This document shows positions 24,485 through 31,814 of a stretch of 64,000 nt of DNA, piece after piece. Source of the stretch: Streptomyces sp. P3 (GTDB lineage Bacteria > Actinomycetota > Actinomycetes > Streptomycetales > Streptomycetaceae). Within the stretch, counting starts at the first letter, position 1, and every line of letters starts with the position of its first letter. The stretch lies in assembly GCF_003032475.1 (NCBI RefSeq), contig NZ_CP028369.1, positions 1,302,001 through 1,366,000 of the forward strand. The letters run 5' to 3'. The notes beneath the pieces are model-generated. The model had not been told where the DNA came from. It saw only the letters and a list, made by a program, of their open reading frames with translations, and did not search any database. The position numbers were made by a program, and so were the translations under genes.

Positions 24485-24557
24485 AGCCCCAATACGGAAT
24501 CGAACCGTAGACCTTCTCCTTACCATGGAGACGCTCTACCGACTGAGCTATTGGGGC
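24485..24557 (-). tRNA. tRNA-Thr (GGT anticodon)
   Basis: A 73-nt cloverleaf with acceptor GCCCCAA/TTGGGGC and anticodon stem TCTCC/GGAGA with loop ATGGTAA (anticodon GGT). CCA is not encoded. It lies 46 bp upstream of tRNA-Met, and the two are probably co-transcribed toward rpmG. Confidence 0.96.
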
Positions 24558-24858
24558 GAGCGATGAAGACATTACACGGTCCGCAGCCGTTCACCCAAAT
24601 CCGTTTCGCGAGGCCTCCCGGGCCCCGTTCCCGGCCCCCTCCGGGGGCCGTCCGGACGCCCGTTTCCCCGAGGTCCCAGGGGTCTCCGGAGCCCCTTCGG
24701 CGCCGTGGACCACACCGGTACGACTATTGCGCTCCTCCCCGCCCGGGTCGAAGCGCCGTCCTAGGCTCGACTCACTCTGCGTGATCATGCGTCCTGCCAC
24801 GACGCCTGCGTCCTCAGCGTCCTCTGCGCCCCGCGCAGTCCCGAGCCCCTGGAGCCCG
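24558..24858. other. Intergenic region upstream of the amidohydrolase
   Basis: About 300 bp separating the minus-strand tRNA genes from a plus-strand gene, so promoters for both should lie here. Very G+C-rich with short inverted GGCCCC/GGGGCC motifs around 24615-24690. No specific site could be defined. Confidence 0.35.
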
Positions 24859-26124
24859 ATGCCCGACAACCGGCCGCAGCCGCCCCACTCGTGGTCGTCC
24901 TCCGGTGCCTCCTCAGGCACACCGGACCCGGCCGCCCTGCTGTTGTGCGGGGCGCGCCTGACGGACGGCCGCACCGTGGACGTACGGCTGGGCCGCGGGC
25001 GCATCGAGGCGGTCGGCACGGCCGGCAGTCTGGCGACCGGGCCGGCCCCCGGTGGCGCCCGCGTGGACCTCGACGGCTACCTCCTGCTCCCGGCCCCCGC
25101 CGAGCCGCACGCGCATGCCGACACCGCGCTCACGGCGGACGCCGACGGCCCCGTCTCGTACGCCCCCGAGGACGTCCAGCGCCGGGCCACGGAGGGGGTG
25201 CTGCTGCAGCTCGGCCATGGTGCGACCGCACTGCGCGCCCATGTGCACGTGGGCGACGTCCAGGGCCTCGGCGCGCTGGCCGCCGTTCTGCAGGCCCGGC
25301 GCTCGCTGCGCGGGCTGGCGGAGCTGACGGCGGTGGCGATGCCGCGCGTGCTGACCGGCGCGGCCGGCGCGGAGGGGCTCGCCATGCTGCGGGACGCGGT
25401 GAAGATGGGCGCCGCGGTGGTCGGCGGCTGCCCGGACCTGGACCCCGATCCCGCGGGCTACGTGGAGACCGTCCTCGAGGTCGCCTCCGAGCACGGCTGC
25501 CCCGTCGACCTGCACACCGACGCCGCCGACCCGGCCCGGCTCGCCCGCCTCGCCGCGATGGCCGGCGGTCTGCGGCCGGGCGTCGCCCTCAGTCCCTGCG
25601 GCGGGCTCGACCGTCTCCCTGCCGAGACGGTCGGCCGCACCGCCGACCAACTGGCCGCCGCCGGCGTGACGGTGGTCTGCCTGCCCCAGGGCGGCTGCGG
25701 CGCCGTCGAGGACCGGGGCACCGCGCCCGTACGGCTGTTGCGCGCGGCCGGGGTGCGGGTGGCCGCCGGCAGCGGCGCGTTGCGGGACGTCTGCAACCCG
25801 GTGGGCCGCGGCGACCCCCTGGAGACGGCCCATCTGCTCGCCTCCCGGTACGGCCTGCGTCCCGAGGACGCCTACGACGCCGTCAGCACGTCCGCGCGGG
25901 CCGCACTGGGCCTGCCCGAGGTCCGCGTGGAGGCCGGCTTCCCCGCCGACCTGCTCGCCGTCCGCGGCGACCGGCTGGCGGGTGTCCTGTCGCTTGCGTA
26001 CAGCCGCGTCGTGATCCACCGGGGGCGCGTGGTGGCTCGCACGAGCGCCGTCCGCGAGTACTGCGACTCCGCGGCCGCCGAGGAACTGGGCCTGCCACAG
26101 CAGGGGCGGGGTGGGCCGTCGTAG
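24859..26124 (+). CDS. Cytosine-deaminase-like amidohydrolase with degenerate active site
   Basis: A 421-residue amidohydrolase-superfamily protein. The start MPDNRPQPPH at 24859 has CTGGAG 5 bp upstream. The first metal motif is kept (AEPHAHADT, H84 and H86), matching EPHxHxDT of cytosine deaminase, as is H219 in VDLHTD. The acid/base Glu (HCDE in E. coli CodA) is Ala222, the SHTT histidine region reads LSPCGG, and the catalytic Asp of GHDD is replaced in GSGALRD near residue 306. The flanking NPVGRGDPLE landmark is kept. It may be a non-catalytic homologue or use different chemistry; no substrate can be assigned. Confidence 0.8.
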   Translation: MPDNRPQPPHSWSSSGASSGTPDPAALLLCGARLTDGRTVDVRLGRGRIEAVGTAGSLATGPAPGGARVDLDGYLLLPAPAEPHAHADTALTADADGPVSYAPEDVQRRATEGVLLQLGHGATALRAHVHVGDVQGLGALAAVLQARRSLRGLAELTAVAMPRVLTGAAGAEGLAMLRDAVKMGAAVVGGCPDLDPDPAGYVETVLEVASEHGCPVDLHTDAADPARLARLAAMAGGLRPGVALSPCGGLDRLPAETVGRTADQLAAAGVTVVCLPQGGCGAVEDRGTAPVRLLRAAGVRVAAGSGALRDVCNPVGRGDPLETAHLLASRYGLRPEDAYDAVSTSARAALGLPEVRVEAGFPADLLAVRGDRLAGVLSLAYSRVVIHRGRVVARTSAVREYCDSAAAEELGLPQQGRGGPS

Positions 26125-26212
26125 CGCCGCCGCGGGCCGGGCGGGCGGGCGACGGCACTGCGGCGACGGAGGCCGTGCAGCGGCCCGCGCCCTCACGGCA
26201 CCGGGCGTGACC

Positions 26213-26295
26213 GTGTGGTGACGGACGGAGTCGTGTGGTGACGGAGGGGGGTCATGTGGTGGCGGAGGGGGGTCGTGTGGTGGCGGACGGGGTGG
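26213..26295 (+). repeat. Four imperfect 20-21 bp tandem repeats
   Basis: Units such as GTGTGGTGACGGACGGAGTC begin at 26213, 26233, 26254 and 26275 and differ by a few bases each. They lie in the spacer just upstream of the NAD(P)-binding gene. They may be a slippage product or bind a regulator. Confidence 0.6.
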
Positions 26296-26356
26296 TGCGA
26301 CGGCAGGTGGGGTGGTACGGCAGCGGACAGTGTCACCCGGGCGTACGGTCGGAACC

Positions 26357-27013
26357 ATGCGCATTGTCATCGCTGGTGGTCATGGTCAGATCGCGCTACG
26401 GCTGGAGCGGTTGCTCGCCGCGCGCGGGAACGAGGTCGCGGGGATCATCCGCAGGGCCGAACAGAGCGACGACCTGAGAACGGCCGGCGCCGAACCGGTC
26501 GTCCTGGACCTGGAGTCGGCGTCCGTCGACGAGGTCGCGGAGCGGCTGCGGGGCGCGGACGCGGCGGTCTTCGCGGCGGGCGCCGGCCCGGGCAGCGGGG
26601 TGCAGCGCAAGGACAGCGTGGACAAGGGCGCGGCCGTGCTGTTCGCGGACGCGGCGGTCCGGGCGGGTGTACGGCGCCTCGTGATCGTCTCGTCCATGGG
26701 CGCGGATCCGGAGCACCGGGGCGACGAGGTCTTCGACGTCTACCTGCGCGCCAAGGGCGAGGCGGACGCGTATGTGCGCAGCCTGGGCTCCCTCGACTGG
26801 ACGATCCTGCGTCCGGGCGCACTCACGGACGACGCCGGGACCGGGCTGGTCCGCCTGGAGGCCCGCACGGGCCGTGGTCCCGTCCCACGAGAGGACGTGG
26901 CCGCCGTACTGGCGGAACTCCTGGACTCGCCGGCCACGTCGGGGCTCACCCTGGAGCTGGTCAGCGGCTCGACGCCGGTGTCGGTCGCCGTGAAGGCGGT
27001 GGCGGGGAACTGA
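26357..27013 (+). CDS. NAD(P)-binding SDR-like protein
   Basis: A 218-residue atypical short-chain dehydrogenase/NAD(P)H-binding protein. The N-terminal Rossmann motif is MRIVIAGGHGQIALRL (variant GxxGxI), followed by VFAAGAGPGSG and the SSMGAD segment after the fourth strand. The family includes NmrA-like sensors and flavin-reductase-like enzymes, so activity is not certain. The start at MRIVIAGG (26357) removes 15 unconserved residues of the open frame. A repeat-rich spacer precedes it and no operon partner follows. Confidence 0.8.
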   Translation: MRIVIAGGHGQIALRLERLLAARGNEVAGIIRRAEQSDDLRTAGAEPVVLDLESASVDEVAERLRGADAAVFAAGAGPGSGVQRKDSVDKGAAVLFADAAVRAGVRRLVIVSSMGADPEHRGDEVFDVYLRAKGEADAYVRSLGSLDWTILRPGALTDDAGTGLVRLEARTGRGPVPREDVAAVLAELLDSPATSGLTLELVSGSTPVSVAVKAVAGN

Positions 27014-27241
27014 GGGTGGCTGCGGGGAACTGAAGGTGGCCGGGGCGGCCCGGGGGCGGCGACCTGAGGGCGGCCGCGACGGCCGTCCGGGCACCGGGAG
27101 GCCGGGAGGCCGGGGCGGCGACGAGCGTCCGAGGGTCGGGGGCGGGCGGACGGCATCCTTCCGCCCCACGATCACGGGGGCGCGCGACACGCTGCCGCCC
27201 GCGGGCACGCGCCGGTGTGGACGCGTCCAGAACCGACGCGT

Positions 27242-27463
27242 CTAGAAGAGCGCCAGCTGCCCGGGGAACTCCGGGACCGCATATCCGTCCAACGACGGCT
27301 GGACGGCTCCCAGTTGTGCCGTCCTGCGGGAGCCCGGGCAGGAGACGAGGTCCCCGCTCTCCCGTGTCCCGGGCGGGTCGTGCCGGGCGTACCGTCCGGC
27401 CACGACGGCGATCTCGCGACGGCACTCCGGGCAGCTTCTACGACGGCTGGACAGGGTGGACAT
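27242..27463 (-). CDS. Small conserved Cys-rich protein
   Basis: A 73-residue protein beginning MSTLSSRRRSCPECRREIAV, with a CPEC knuckle and a later Cys in DLVSCPGSRR that could complete a zinc site. It ends VPEFPGQLALF. Codon third positions are almost all G or C, which supports translation on this strand. No ribosome-binding site is obvious, so it may be leaderless. I recall similar small proteins in Streptomyces but know of no function. Confidence 0.65.
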   Translation of the reverse strand: MSTLSSRRRSCPECRREIAVVAGRYARHDPPGTRESGDLVSCPGSRRTAQLGAVQPSLDGYAVPEFPGQLALF

Positions 27464-27561
27464 GACGTCAGTGTGCCCCAGTGGGCCACGCGGGTACCCC
27501 GTGGCCGGACGCGCCCCGCTCGCCGCGCGGAACCGCCGTCACGTCCCTAGCATCCGTACAC

Positions 27562-27858
27562 GTGGCACATACCTTCGAGGAACTCGTGGCGAAACAGCGT
27601 GCGGCCGACGAGGCACACGTGAGGGTCGAGCAGTTGCGGGACGCGTACGGCGCGCCGACGACCGCTCCTTGGTCGGAGACCCAGACGGACACCTACGAGA
27701 CGGCCTGGCGCGCCTGGCGCGACCTCGCCCGCGACGCCCAGACCGCGGTGACGGAGTACGCCAAGGACGAGCAGAAGTCCCGCACCGACGTCGAGGTGGA
27801 GGTGAAGAGGGCGGCCAAGACCCCCCAGGGGGAGGGCGGAACGCCGGAGAACGGCTGA
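27562..27858 (+). CDS. Small conserved hypothetical protein
   Basis: A 98-residue hydrophilic protein starting at GTG 27562 as (M)AHTFEELVAKQRAADEAH. It is predicted mostly helical, with a charged coiled-coil-like middle (ETAWRAWRDLARDAQTAVTEYAKDEQ). Open-frame sequence upstream of this start is not conserved-looking. It is the last chromosomal gene before the integrated element and is followed by a terminator ending exactly at the att repeat. Function unknown. Confidence 0.65.
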   Translation: MAHTFEELVAKQRAADEAHVRVEQLRDAYGAPTTAPWSETQTDTYETAWRAWRDLARDAQTAVTEYAKDEQKSRTDVEVEVKRAAKTPQGEGGTPENG

Positions 27859-27893
27859 AGCCCTCGCGGAGCCGGGATGCCCCCGGACACGAA

Positions 27894-27935
27894 GAAACCC
27901 CTCCGCTCTGCGTTTCCGCAGTTCGGAGAGGTTTC
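27894..27935. terminator. Hairpin abutting the left attachment repeat
   Basis: A stepped hairpin: GAAACC/GGTTTC outside, CTCCG/CGGAG next and CTGCG/CGCAG around a TTTC loop. It ends one base before the 61-bp repeat. It can terminate the plus-strand gene at 27562. It was probably the original terminator of the minus-strand tRNA-Tyr before the element inserted. Confidence 0.7.
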
Positions 27936-27996
27936 CTCACTCAGCGTGGCGGCGCCAGGATTCGAACCTGGGAAGGCTGAGCCGGCAGATTTACAG
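27936..27996. repeat. Left attachment site (61-bp core repeat)
   Basis: Identical over 61 bp to 39537-39597; identity stops at CTCACTCAG on one side and TTTACAG on the other. It contains the 3' half of tRNA-Tyr from the anticodon loop plus about 11 bp beyond the gene. Confidence 0.95.
27947..27996 (-). pseudogene. 3' fragment of tRNA-Tyr
   Basis: Fifty nucleotides match the 3' part of the intact tRNA-Tyr at 39548-39629, from the anticodon loop through the T-arm and acceptor strand. The 5' half is absent. It is the remnant left at the distal end by integration. Confidence 0.95.
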
Positions 27997-28047
27997 CGGG
28001 ACGGGTTCGGCGGCCTTGACCTGCGGTTTCTCCTGTATCGGCCGCTA

Positions 28048-28066
28048 CCGGGGGACACCTGGGGGA
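28048..28066 (+). repeat. 19-bp repeat inside the left end (possible Int/Xis arm site)
   Basis: The sequence CCGGGGGACACCTGGGGGA occurs here, 52 bp inside the left core, and again in the same orientation at 39386-39404 near the right end. Location near both ends suggests an arm-type binding site. An overlapping CCGCTACC (28042-28049) matches the iterons upstream of xis. Confidence 0.55.
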
Positions 28067-28067
28067 A

Positions 28068-28631
28068 TCAGGCCCCGGGAGCGGTCTGCAGAGCCGCAAT
28101 CACGGCCGCCGTATCGCCGTCGTAAAGGACGTGCGGTTCGTCTGCCTCAGGAGGGATGAACCGGGTGCGGTACCGCTGAAGGTCGCTCTCCGAGAAGTAA
28201 ATCGAGTTGGGATCGCCCGCGTGGAATTCGTTGCGCTTGCTGATCCTCGCCCAAAGCTCCTCATGACTTGCTGCGAGATACACGAGCACCGGCGTTGCAC
28301 CGACGTCGGTGGCGAGTGCTCGCCACCGAGCTCGATCCTCGGGCGTCCAAAAGCCGTGGTCGACAACCACATCATGGCCCGCCTTGAGTTGCTCCCTGAG
28401 TTCATCGGCCACGTCGTCGAGCACCGGCCGCTCAAGGGTGGGAAAGGTGCCCCGGGGAAAGTCGACTCCGTACACGCCGTGCCGGCGGTACATCTCTTCG
28501 TCCGGGCACAACCGTACGAACCCGCGATCCGTGAGGGCGCGGGACAGAGTGGTCTTGCCGGAGCCGGGTAGTCCGGCCATCAGTACGCAGCGGGGCGGCT
28601 GTGACGCGAACGTGCCATCTCGAACCGTCAC
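28068..28631 (-). CDS. P-loop kinase-like ATPase (AAA_33 type)
   Basis: A 187-residue protein with Walker A GLPGSGKTT (K26) and a later DHGFW segment typical of small P-loop kinases that phosphorylate nucleotides, polynucleotide ends or small molecules; zeta toxins and antibiotic phosphotransferases share this fold. It starts at GTG 28631 and overlaps the GntR gene by 4 bp (GTGA), with GGAGG 6 bp before, so the two are translationally coupled. Codons are less G+C-biased than chromosomal neighbours, suggesting transfer. It is accessory cargo at the left end of the AICE; the substrate is unknown and no antitoxin-like partner is visible. Confidence 0.78.
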   Translation of the reverse strand: MTVRDGTFASQPPRCVLMAGLPGSGKTTLSRALTDRGFVRLCPDEEMYRRHGVYGVDFPRGTFPTLERPVLDDVADELREQLKAGHDVVVDHGFWTPEDRARWRALATDVGATPVLVYLAASHEELWARISKRNEFHAGDPNSIYFSESDLQRYRTRFIPPEADEPHVLYDGDTAAVIAALQTAPGA

Positions 28632-29386
28632 GGAGAAACCTCCGACTCAGTGCGCCACGTACGACCGGGGCCCCCGAGGTCCACACCGTATTCGACGATG
28701 TTGCCCTCAGTGTCGACGAACTTTGCCGTCATCACGACGACCGGATCAGCCGGCGGACTTTCGGGATCCAACTCCAGGAGATGCGCATCCTCTGACGTCA
28801 GCAGCCTGGCCGATGCCGTGTCAATGCGGTGACTGATCGCATGGCCGGTCGCTTCGGCAATGAGCTGGAGTGACGTTCCACCCGTCAGGCGCTCACTCGC
28901 CGCCAGTTGGGGGATCAGCTTCCCGTACCGGGCGGGAATCCATGACGTGCTGTGGGCCACGATGCCATGCCGGTCTCGGTAGACCCGGCTTCGGCGGATC
29001 ACGTCCGAGCCGGGACGAATGTCGAGTGCCTGCGCCACGTCCGTCGGAGCCGACACGACGGCGGCCTGGTGCGAGTCGGACCTTTCGCCTGTCCCCCAGC
29101 TCGACCCCGTACGACGGCCCCGGTCTTGGCGCTGCGCCCCCGAGGACATCGGAGCCGGCCGGTCCAGAACCTCCGTCCCGATTCCGTGGATCCCTCGCAC
29201 AAGCCCCTCGTTGCGCAACTTGCGCAGGGCCTTCTCTGCCGTCGCGGTGCTCACTTTCCACTCTTCCGCGAGGTTCTTGATGCTCGGCAAGAGCGACCCC
29301 GGCTGTAGCTGACCGGACGTGATCAGCTCCGTGTAGTGGGCGGCAATCTTCGCGTAAGGGGCCCGATTGTCGGCCTGGCCTGCCAT
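28628..29386 (-). CDS. GntR/HutC-family transcriptional regulator (Kor-like)
   Basis: The 252-residue protein has an N-terminal GntR winged helix (about residues 8-70: PYAKIAAHYTELITSGQLQPG, then STATAEKALRKLRNEGLV). A UTRA-type ligand-binding domain follows (about 95-245). GntR-type regulators such as KorSA of pSAM2 repress transfer and replication genes of AICEs, and this gene holds the same position, divergent from the plus-strand element genes. Three AGGGAACC repeats in the spacer just upstream are plausible operators for self-control and for the divergent promoter. It is coupled to the kinase gene downstream. Confidence 0.88.
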   Translation of the reverse strand: MAGQADNRAPYAKIAAHYTELITSGQLQPGSLLPSIKNLAEEWKVSTATAEKALRKLRNEGLVRGIHGIGTEVLDRPAPMSSGAQRQDRGRRTGSSWGTGERSDSHQAAVVSAPTDVAQALDIRPGSDVIRRSRVYRDRHGIVAHSTSWIPARYGKLIPQLAASERLTGGTSLQLIAEATGHAISHRIDTASARLLTSEDAHLLELDPESPPADPVVVMTAKFVDTEGNIVEYGVDLGGPGRTWRTESEVSP

Positions 29387-29415
29387 CTCGCCTGCTCCCT
29401 GTCGTCACTTCCCTG

Positions 29416-29463
29416 AGGTTCCCTAGCTTACCGCTTGACACCGCAGGGAACCCTAGGGAACCT
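29416..29463. promoter_or_regulatory. Operator-like repeats upstream of the GntR gene
   Basis: An 11-bp inverted repeat AGGTTCCCTAG (29416-29426) and CTAGGGAACCT (29453-29463), plus a third half-site AGGGAACCCTA at 29445-29455. TTGACA (29435-29440) lies between the arms on the plus strand. It probably binds the GntR regulator. Confidence 0.6.
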
Positions 29464-29801
29464 TAGGGATGTGCCCGCCGGACGCTTCGGACAAAGGCGG
29501 TCGCTGAACCTCGGCACATCTGCGCCCAAAGCGGGTGTGAACCGGGGGTTACGTCAACGCCCAGAGGGCTCCGTGAAACGGGCTCGAAGGAAGCGACTGC
29601 AGCTTGAGAACTGAACAGCGTGCCTGGGAGGCCGTCCCTCCCCTGCCAGCAAGAGGACGGATGCGTACGGGTTCGCCCCGTACGCGACTGAACGACCAAC
29701 CTCCGCAGCACTTTGCTGCGGCCGGTTGCCTCCGCTGCTCGTCTCGTACGAGCAGCGCTGAGGGGAGCCGGAACCGACTCCAACCAGCGAAGGGAACCGA
29801 G
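29464..29801 (+). ncRNA. Structured leader of the Nudix gene (four hairpins)
   Basis: A gene-free stretch of about 340 bp in front of the Nudix start. Four consecutive perfect hairpins occur: 29626-29642 (6-bp stem), 29663-29685 (9 bp, TTCGC loop), 29703-29721 (8 bp, 3-nt loop) and 29734-29756 (9 bp, 5-nt loop). The series looks like a structured RNA or leader, or a folded replication or transfer site. No known riboswitch class was recognised. Confidence 0.5.
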
Positions 29802-30221
29802 ATGACCTGCACCGAGACCTTCGAGGCCATCCGCTACACCGCTGACGTCGTCGTCACCACGACCGACGGGTACGTCCTGCTGATCGAGCGCGGCTGGGAG
29901 CCGTTCAAGGGGCAGTGGGCTCTGCCCGGCGGTCACGTCGACCCCGGCGAGACGAGCCGCGCCGCCGCCGCCCGTGAACTCGCCGAGGAGGCCGGCGTGC
30001 ACGCGGCACCGGAAGAGCTGGACCAGGTCGGCACGTTCGACCGGCCCGACCGTGACCCGCGCGGCAGGTACGTCACCGTCGCCTACCGCCTGACCGTCAT
30101 CCCCGGAACGATCGTCGAGGCCGGCGACGACGCGACCAACGCCCGGTGGTGGCCCCTGAGCGACCTGCCGCCGCTCGCGTTCGACCACGCCGACATCCTC
30201 GCCGCGGTCGCCCTGATCTGA
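29802..30221 (+). CDS. Nudix hydrolase
   Basis: The 139-residue protein has a complete Nudix box, GGHVDPGETSRAAAARELAEEAG (written with its spacing G-x5-E-x7-RE-x2-EE-x-G), starting near residue 43. Such enzymes hydrolyse nucleoside diphosphates linked to other groups. Nudix genes are frequent on AICEs and have been suggested to signal or clean up nucleotides during transfer. The start MTCTETFEAIRY at 29802 has AAGGGAACC upstream. A structured leader precedes it and a strong terminator follows. Confidence 0.88.
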   Translation: MTCTETFEAIRYTADVVVTTTDGYVLLIERGWEPFKGQWALPGGHVDPGETSRAAAARELAEEAGVHAAPEELDQVGTFDRPDRDPRGRYVTVAYRLTVIPGTIVEAGDDATNARWWPLSDLPPLAFDHADILAAVALI

Positions 30222-30258
30222 CGGGCAAGAACCCGCCCCCAACCACCTGAAACGGCGC

Positions 30259-30288
30259 GCACCCCCGGAGTAGGCGCTCCGGGGGTGC
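30259..30288 (+). terminator. Terminator after the Nudix gene
   Basis: A perfect 12-bp stem (GCACCCCCGGAG at 30259-30270, CTCCGGGGGTGC at 30277-30288) with loop TAGGCG. Confidence 0.85.
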
Positions 30289-30327
30289 TGTTCGGGCCGT
30301 TCACCCTTCGAGAGGAACCACGACCCA

Positions 30328-30597
30328 ATGAAACACATCGCCACTGTTCAGGACGCTGTTACTGCGTTCGCTGACTTCATGGAGCCGACCAGCGCTGAGC
30401 TGGACGCGATCGAACTGGAGTCTCCGCTGATCCTGGCGGAGGTCGACCTGCTCGACGCGCAGATCAAGGCCATGGACCGTCCCGCGAACGAGGTCGACGC
30501 CCGCCGGATCCGACGGGCCCGGAACCGGGTGCTGGCCGCTCGGCGGGACCTGGTCAACCGCACGGCCGGCGCGAGCACGGCGGGCGGCGCGGCGTGA
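30328..30597 (+). CDS. Small AICE protein (probably DUF6284)
   Basis: An 89-residue helical protein, MKHIATVQDAVTAFADFMEP, with many Arg/Asp/Glu residues and the pattern RRIRRARNRVLAARRDLV near the C-terminus. It matches my recollection of the DUF6284 family found on Streptomyces AICEs. It starts a tightly packed group: the next gene begins inside its stop codon (GTGA). Function unknown; co-expression with the Spd-like and TraB genes suggests a role in transfer. Confidence 0.7.
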   Translation: MKHIATVQDAVTAFADFMEPTSAELDAIELESPLILAEVDLLDAQIKAMDRPANEVDARRIRRARNRVLAARRDLVNRTAGASTAGGAA

Positions 30598-31466
30598 AGG
30601 CCAAGACCGCAGGTCCGGCCGTCGCGATGACGGCCGTGTCGATGGTGCTGACGCTGGCCGTGGTGGTGATGTGGCTGGGCACGGCGATGCCGTGGCCGGT
30701 CGCGCTGGTCGTCGGTCTCGGGATCGACGGCGGATGGCTCGCCACCCTCGCCTACGAACGCCGTCTCGCGGCGCAGGGTGACCACAGCCACGCGGTGACG
30801 GCCGTCGGGTGGTGCTTCGGCCTGCTAGCCGCCGGCGTCCTGGTCGCCCACGCGCTCACTGCTGGGGAGTCCACCGGGGCGTGGTTGGCGGTGGCGTGGT
30901 TGCCGGTCGCGGCCAAGGCCATGTGGCTGGTTCACGGCATGTGGGAGCGCACCGCGCTCACCCCGGCCGCGCTCGGTGCGATCCGGGGCATTCAGCAGGA
31001 AGCGCGGGATGAGGCGGCGGTGGCGCGGGCCCGGCTGCGGGCCGACGCGGCCACGGAGGAGACGCGGTTGACGGCCGTGACGGCGGCCGGTGCGCGCGTC
31101 GCGAGGGTGCAGGCGAAGACCGCCGCCACCCTCGCGGGGGCGTGGTCGACGCTGGAGACGGCGCGGCAGGGCGAGGACACCGGACGGGCCCTGACCTGCG
31201 TGACGAGCTCCGTCACGCTCGGCGTCACACCGGACGTCACGCCCCGCTGGGAGCTCCCGGTATGGGGCCCGGTCGAGCAGGTGTCCGCCCTCGCGCTGGA
31301 GTCCGCTCCCGCGCTCACGGACGCTCAGCTTGACGCGCTGGTCGACACGATCCGGCACAGCCAGACCCCCGCTCTGTCGTATCGCGAGATGGCCGTGCGC
31401 TTCCGGGCGGCCGGCCACTCCGCCTCCGAAGTGCGGCTGCGCGCGGCATGGAAGCGCGTCGCCTGA
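30594..31466 (+). CDS. Membrane protein of the AICE transfer module (Spd-like)
   Basis: The 290-residue protein has three or four transmembrane helices in the first 115 residues (VAMTAVSMVLTLAVVVMWLG; PVALVVGLGIDGGWLATLAY; a third around GWCFGLLAAGVLVAHAL). A long cytoplasmic helical region and a C-terminal HTH-like segment (YREMAVRFRAAGHSASEVRLR) follow. It starts at GTG 30594, overlapping the previous stop. Position upstream of TraB and the topology suggest a spread (Spd) or transfer-accessory protein, for which family knowledge is limited. Confidence 0.7.
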   Translation: MKAKTAGPAVAMTAVSMVLTLAVVVMWLGTAMPWPVALVVGLGIDGGWLATLAYERRLAAQGDHSHAVTAVGWCFGLLAAGVLVAHALTAGESTGAWLAVAWLPVAAKAMWLVHGMWERTALTPAALGAIRGIQQEARDEAAVARARLRADAATEETRLTAVTAAGARVARVQAKTAATLAGAWSTLETARQGEDTGRALTCVTSSVTLGVTPDVTPRWELPVWGPVEQVSALALESAPALTDAQLDALVDTIRHSQTPALSYREMAVRFRAAGHSASEVRLRAAWKRVA

Positions 31467-31813
31467 TGGCCGCGCTCCCGGTGTTCCGGTGGCACCTGGC
31501 CCCGGACGGTTACGCCACCCGCCGACAGCTCCGGGCCCGCGACCTGCGGCCCGGCGGTCAGGGCGTGGCCGCGCAGCTCGAACGGCCGCGCCGACGGCGG
31601 GGGCCGCTGGTCGCCTACCTGTACCGCGTGGCGGACGCCAAGCCGGTGCGGCCGATGACGCCGGCGAAGTGGGCGGCGCTGGCCAAGGCCAACACGGCCC
31701 GCCGCACCTGCCCGCACTGCCGGCGCGACGCGGGATACGTCATCCCGCCGACGCTCGGCATGTGCGTTCCCTGCGCCTACCCCGAACCCGCCGACGCTTT
31801 GAGGAGTGCCTGA
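31466..31813 (+). CDS. RRQRL-type zinc-binding small protein
   Basis: A 115-residue protein beginning MAALPVFRWHLAPDGYATRRQLRARDLRPGG. The RRQLRARDLRPGG motif and a CPHC...C..C set near the C-terminus (RRTCPHCRRDAGY, GMCVPC) match the proteins annotated as RRQRL motif-containing zinc-binding proteins on AICEs. The start overlaps the previous stop (TGATG), which decides it over an ATG 18 bp upstream. Function unknown. Confidence 0.72.
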   Translation: MAALPVFRWHLAPDGYATRRQLRARDLRPGGQGVAAQLERPRRRRGPLVAYLYRVADAKPVRPMTPAKWAALAKANTARRTCPHCRRDAGYVIPPTLGMCVPCAYPEPADALRSA

Positions 31814-31814
31814 C

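Noticed and set aside
27947..27996. Second tRNA-Tyr gene
   Set aside because: Only the 3' half from the anticodon loop onward is present; sequence past the repeat does not pair to form a tRNA.
28068..28631. Zeta-type toxin of a toxin-antitoxin pair
   Set aside because: The fold class is similar, but the coupled partner is a full-length GntR regulator rather than an epsilon-like antitoxin. The evidence is insufficient for a toxin call.
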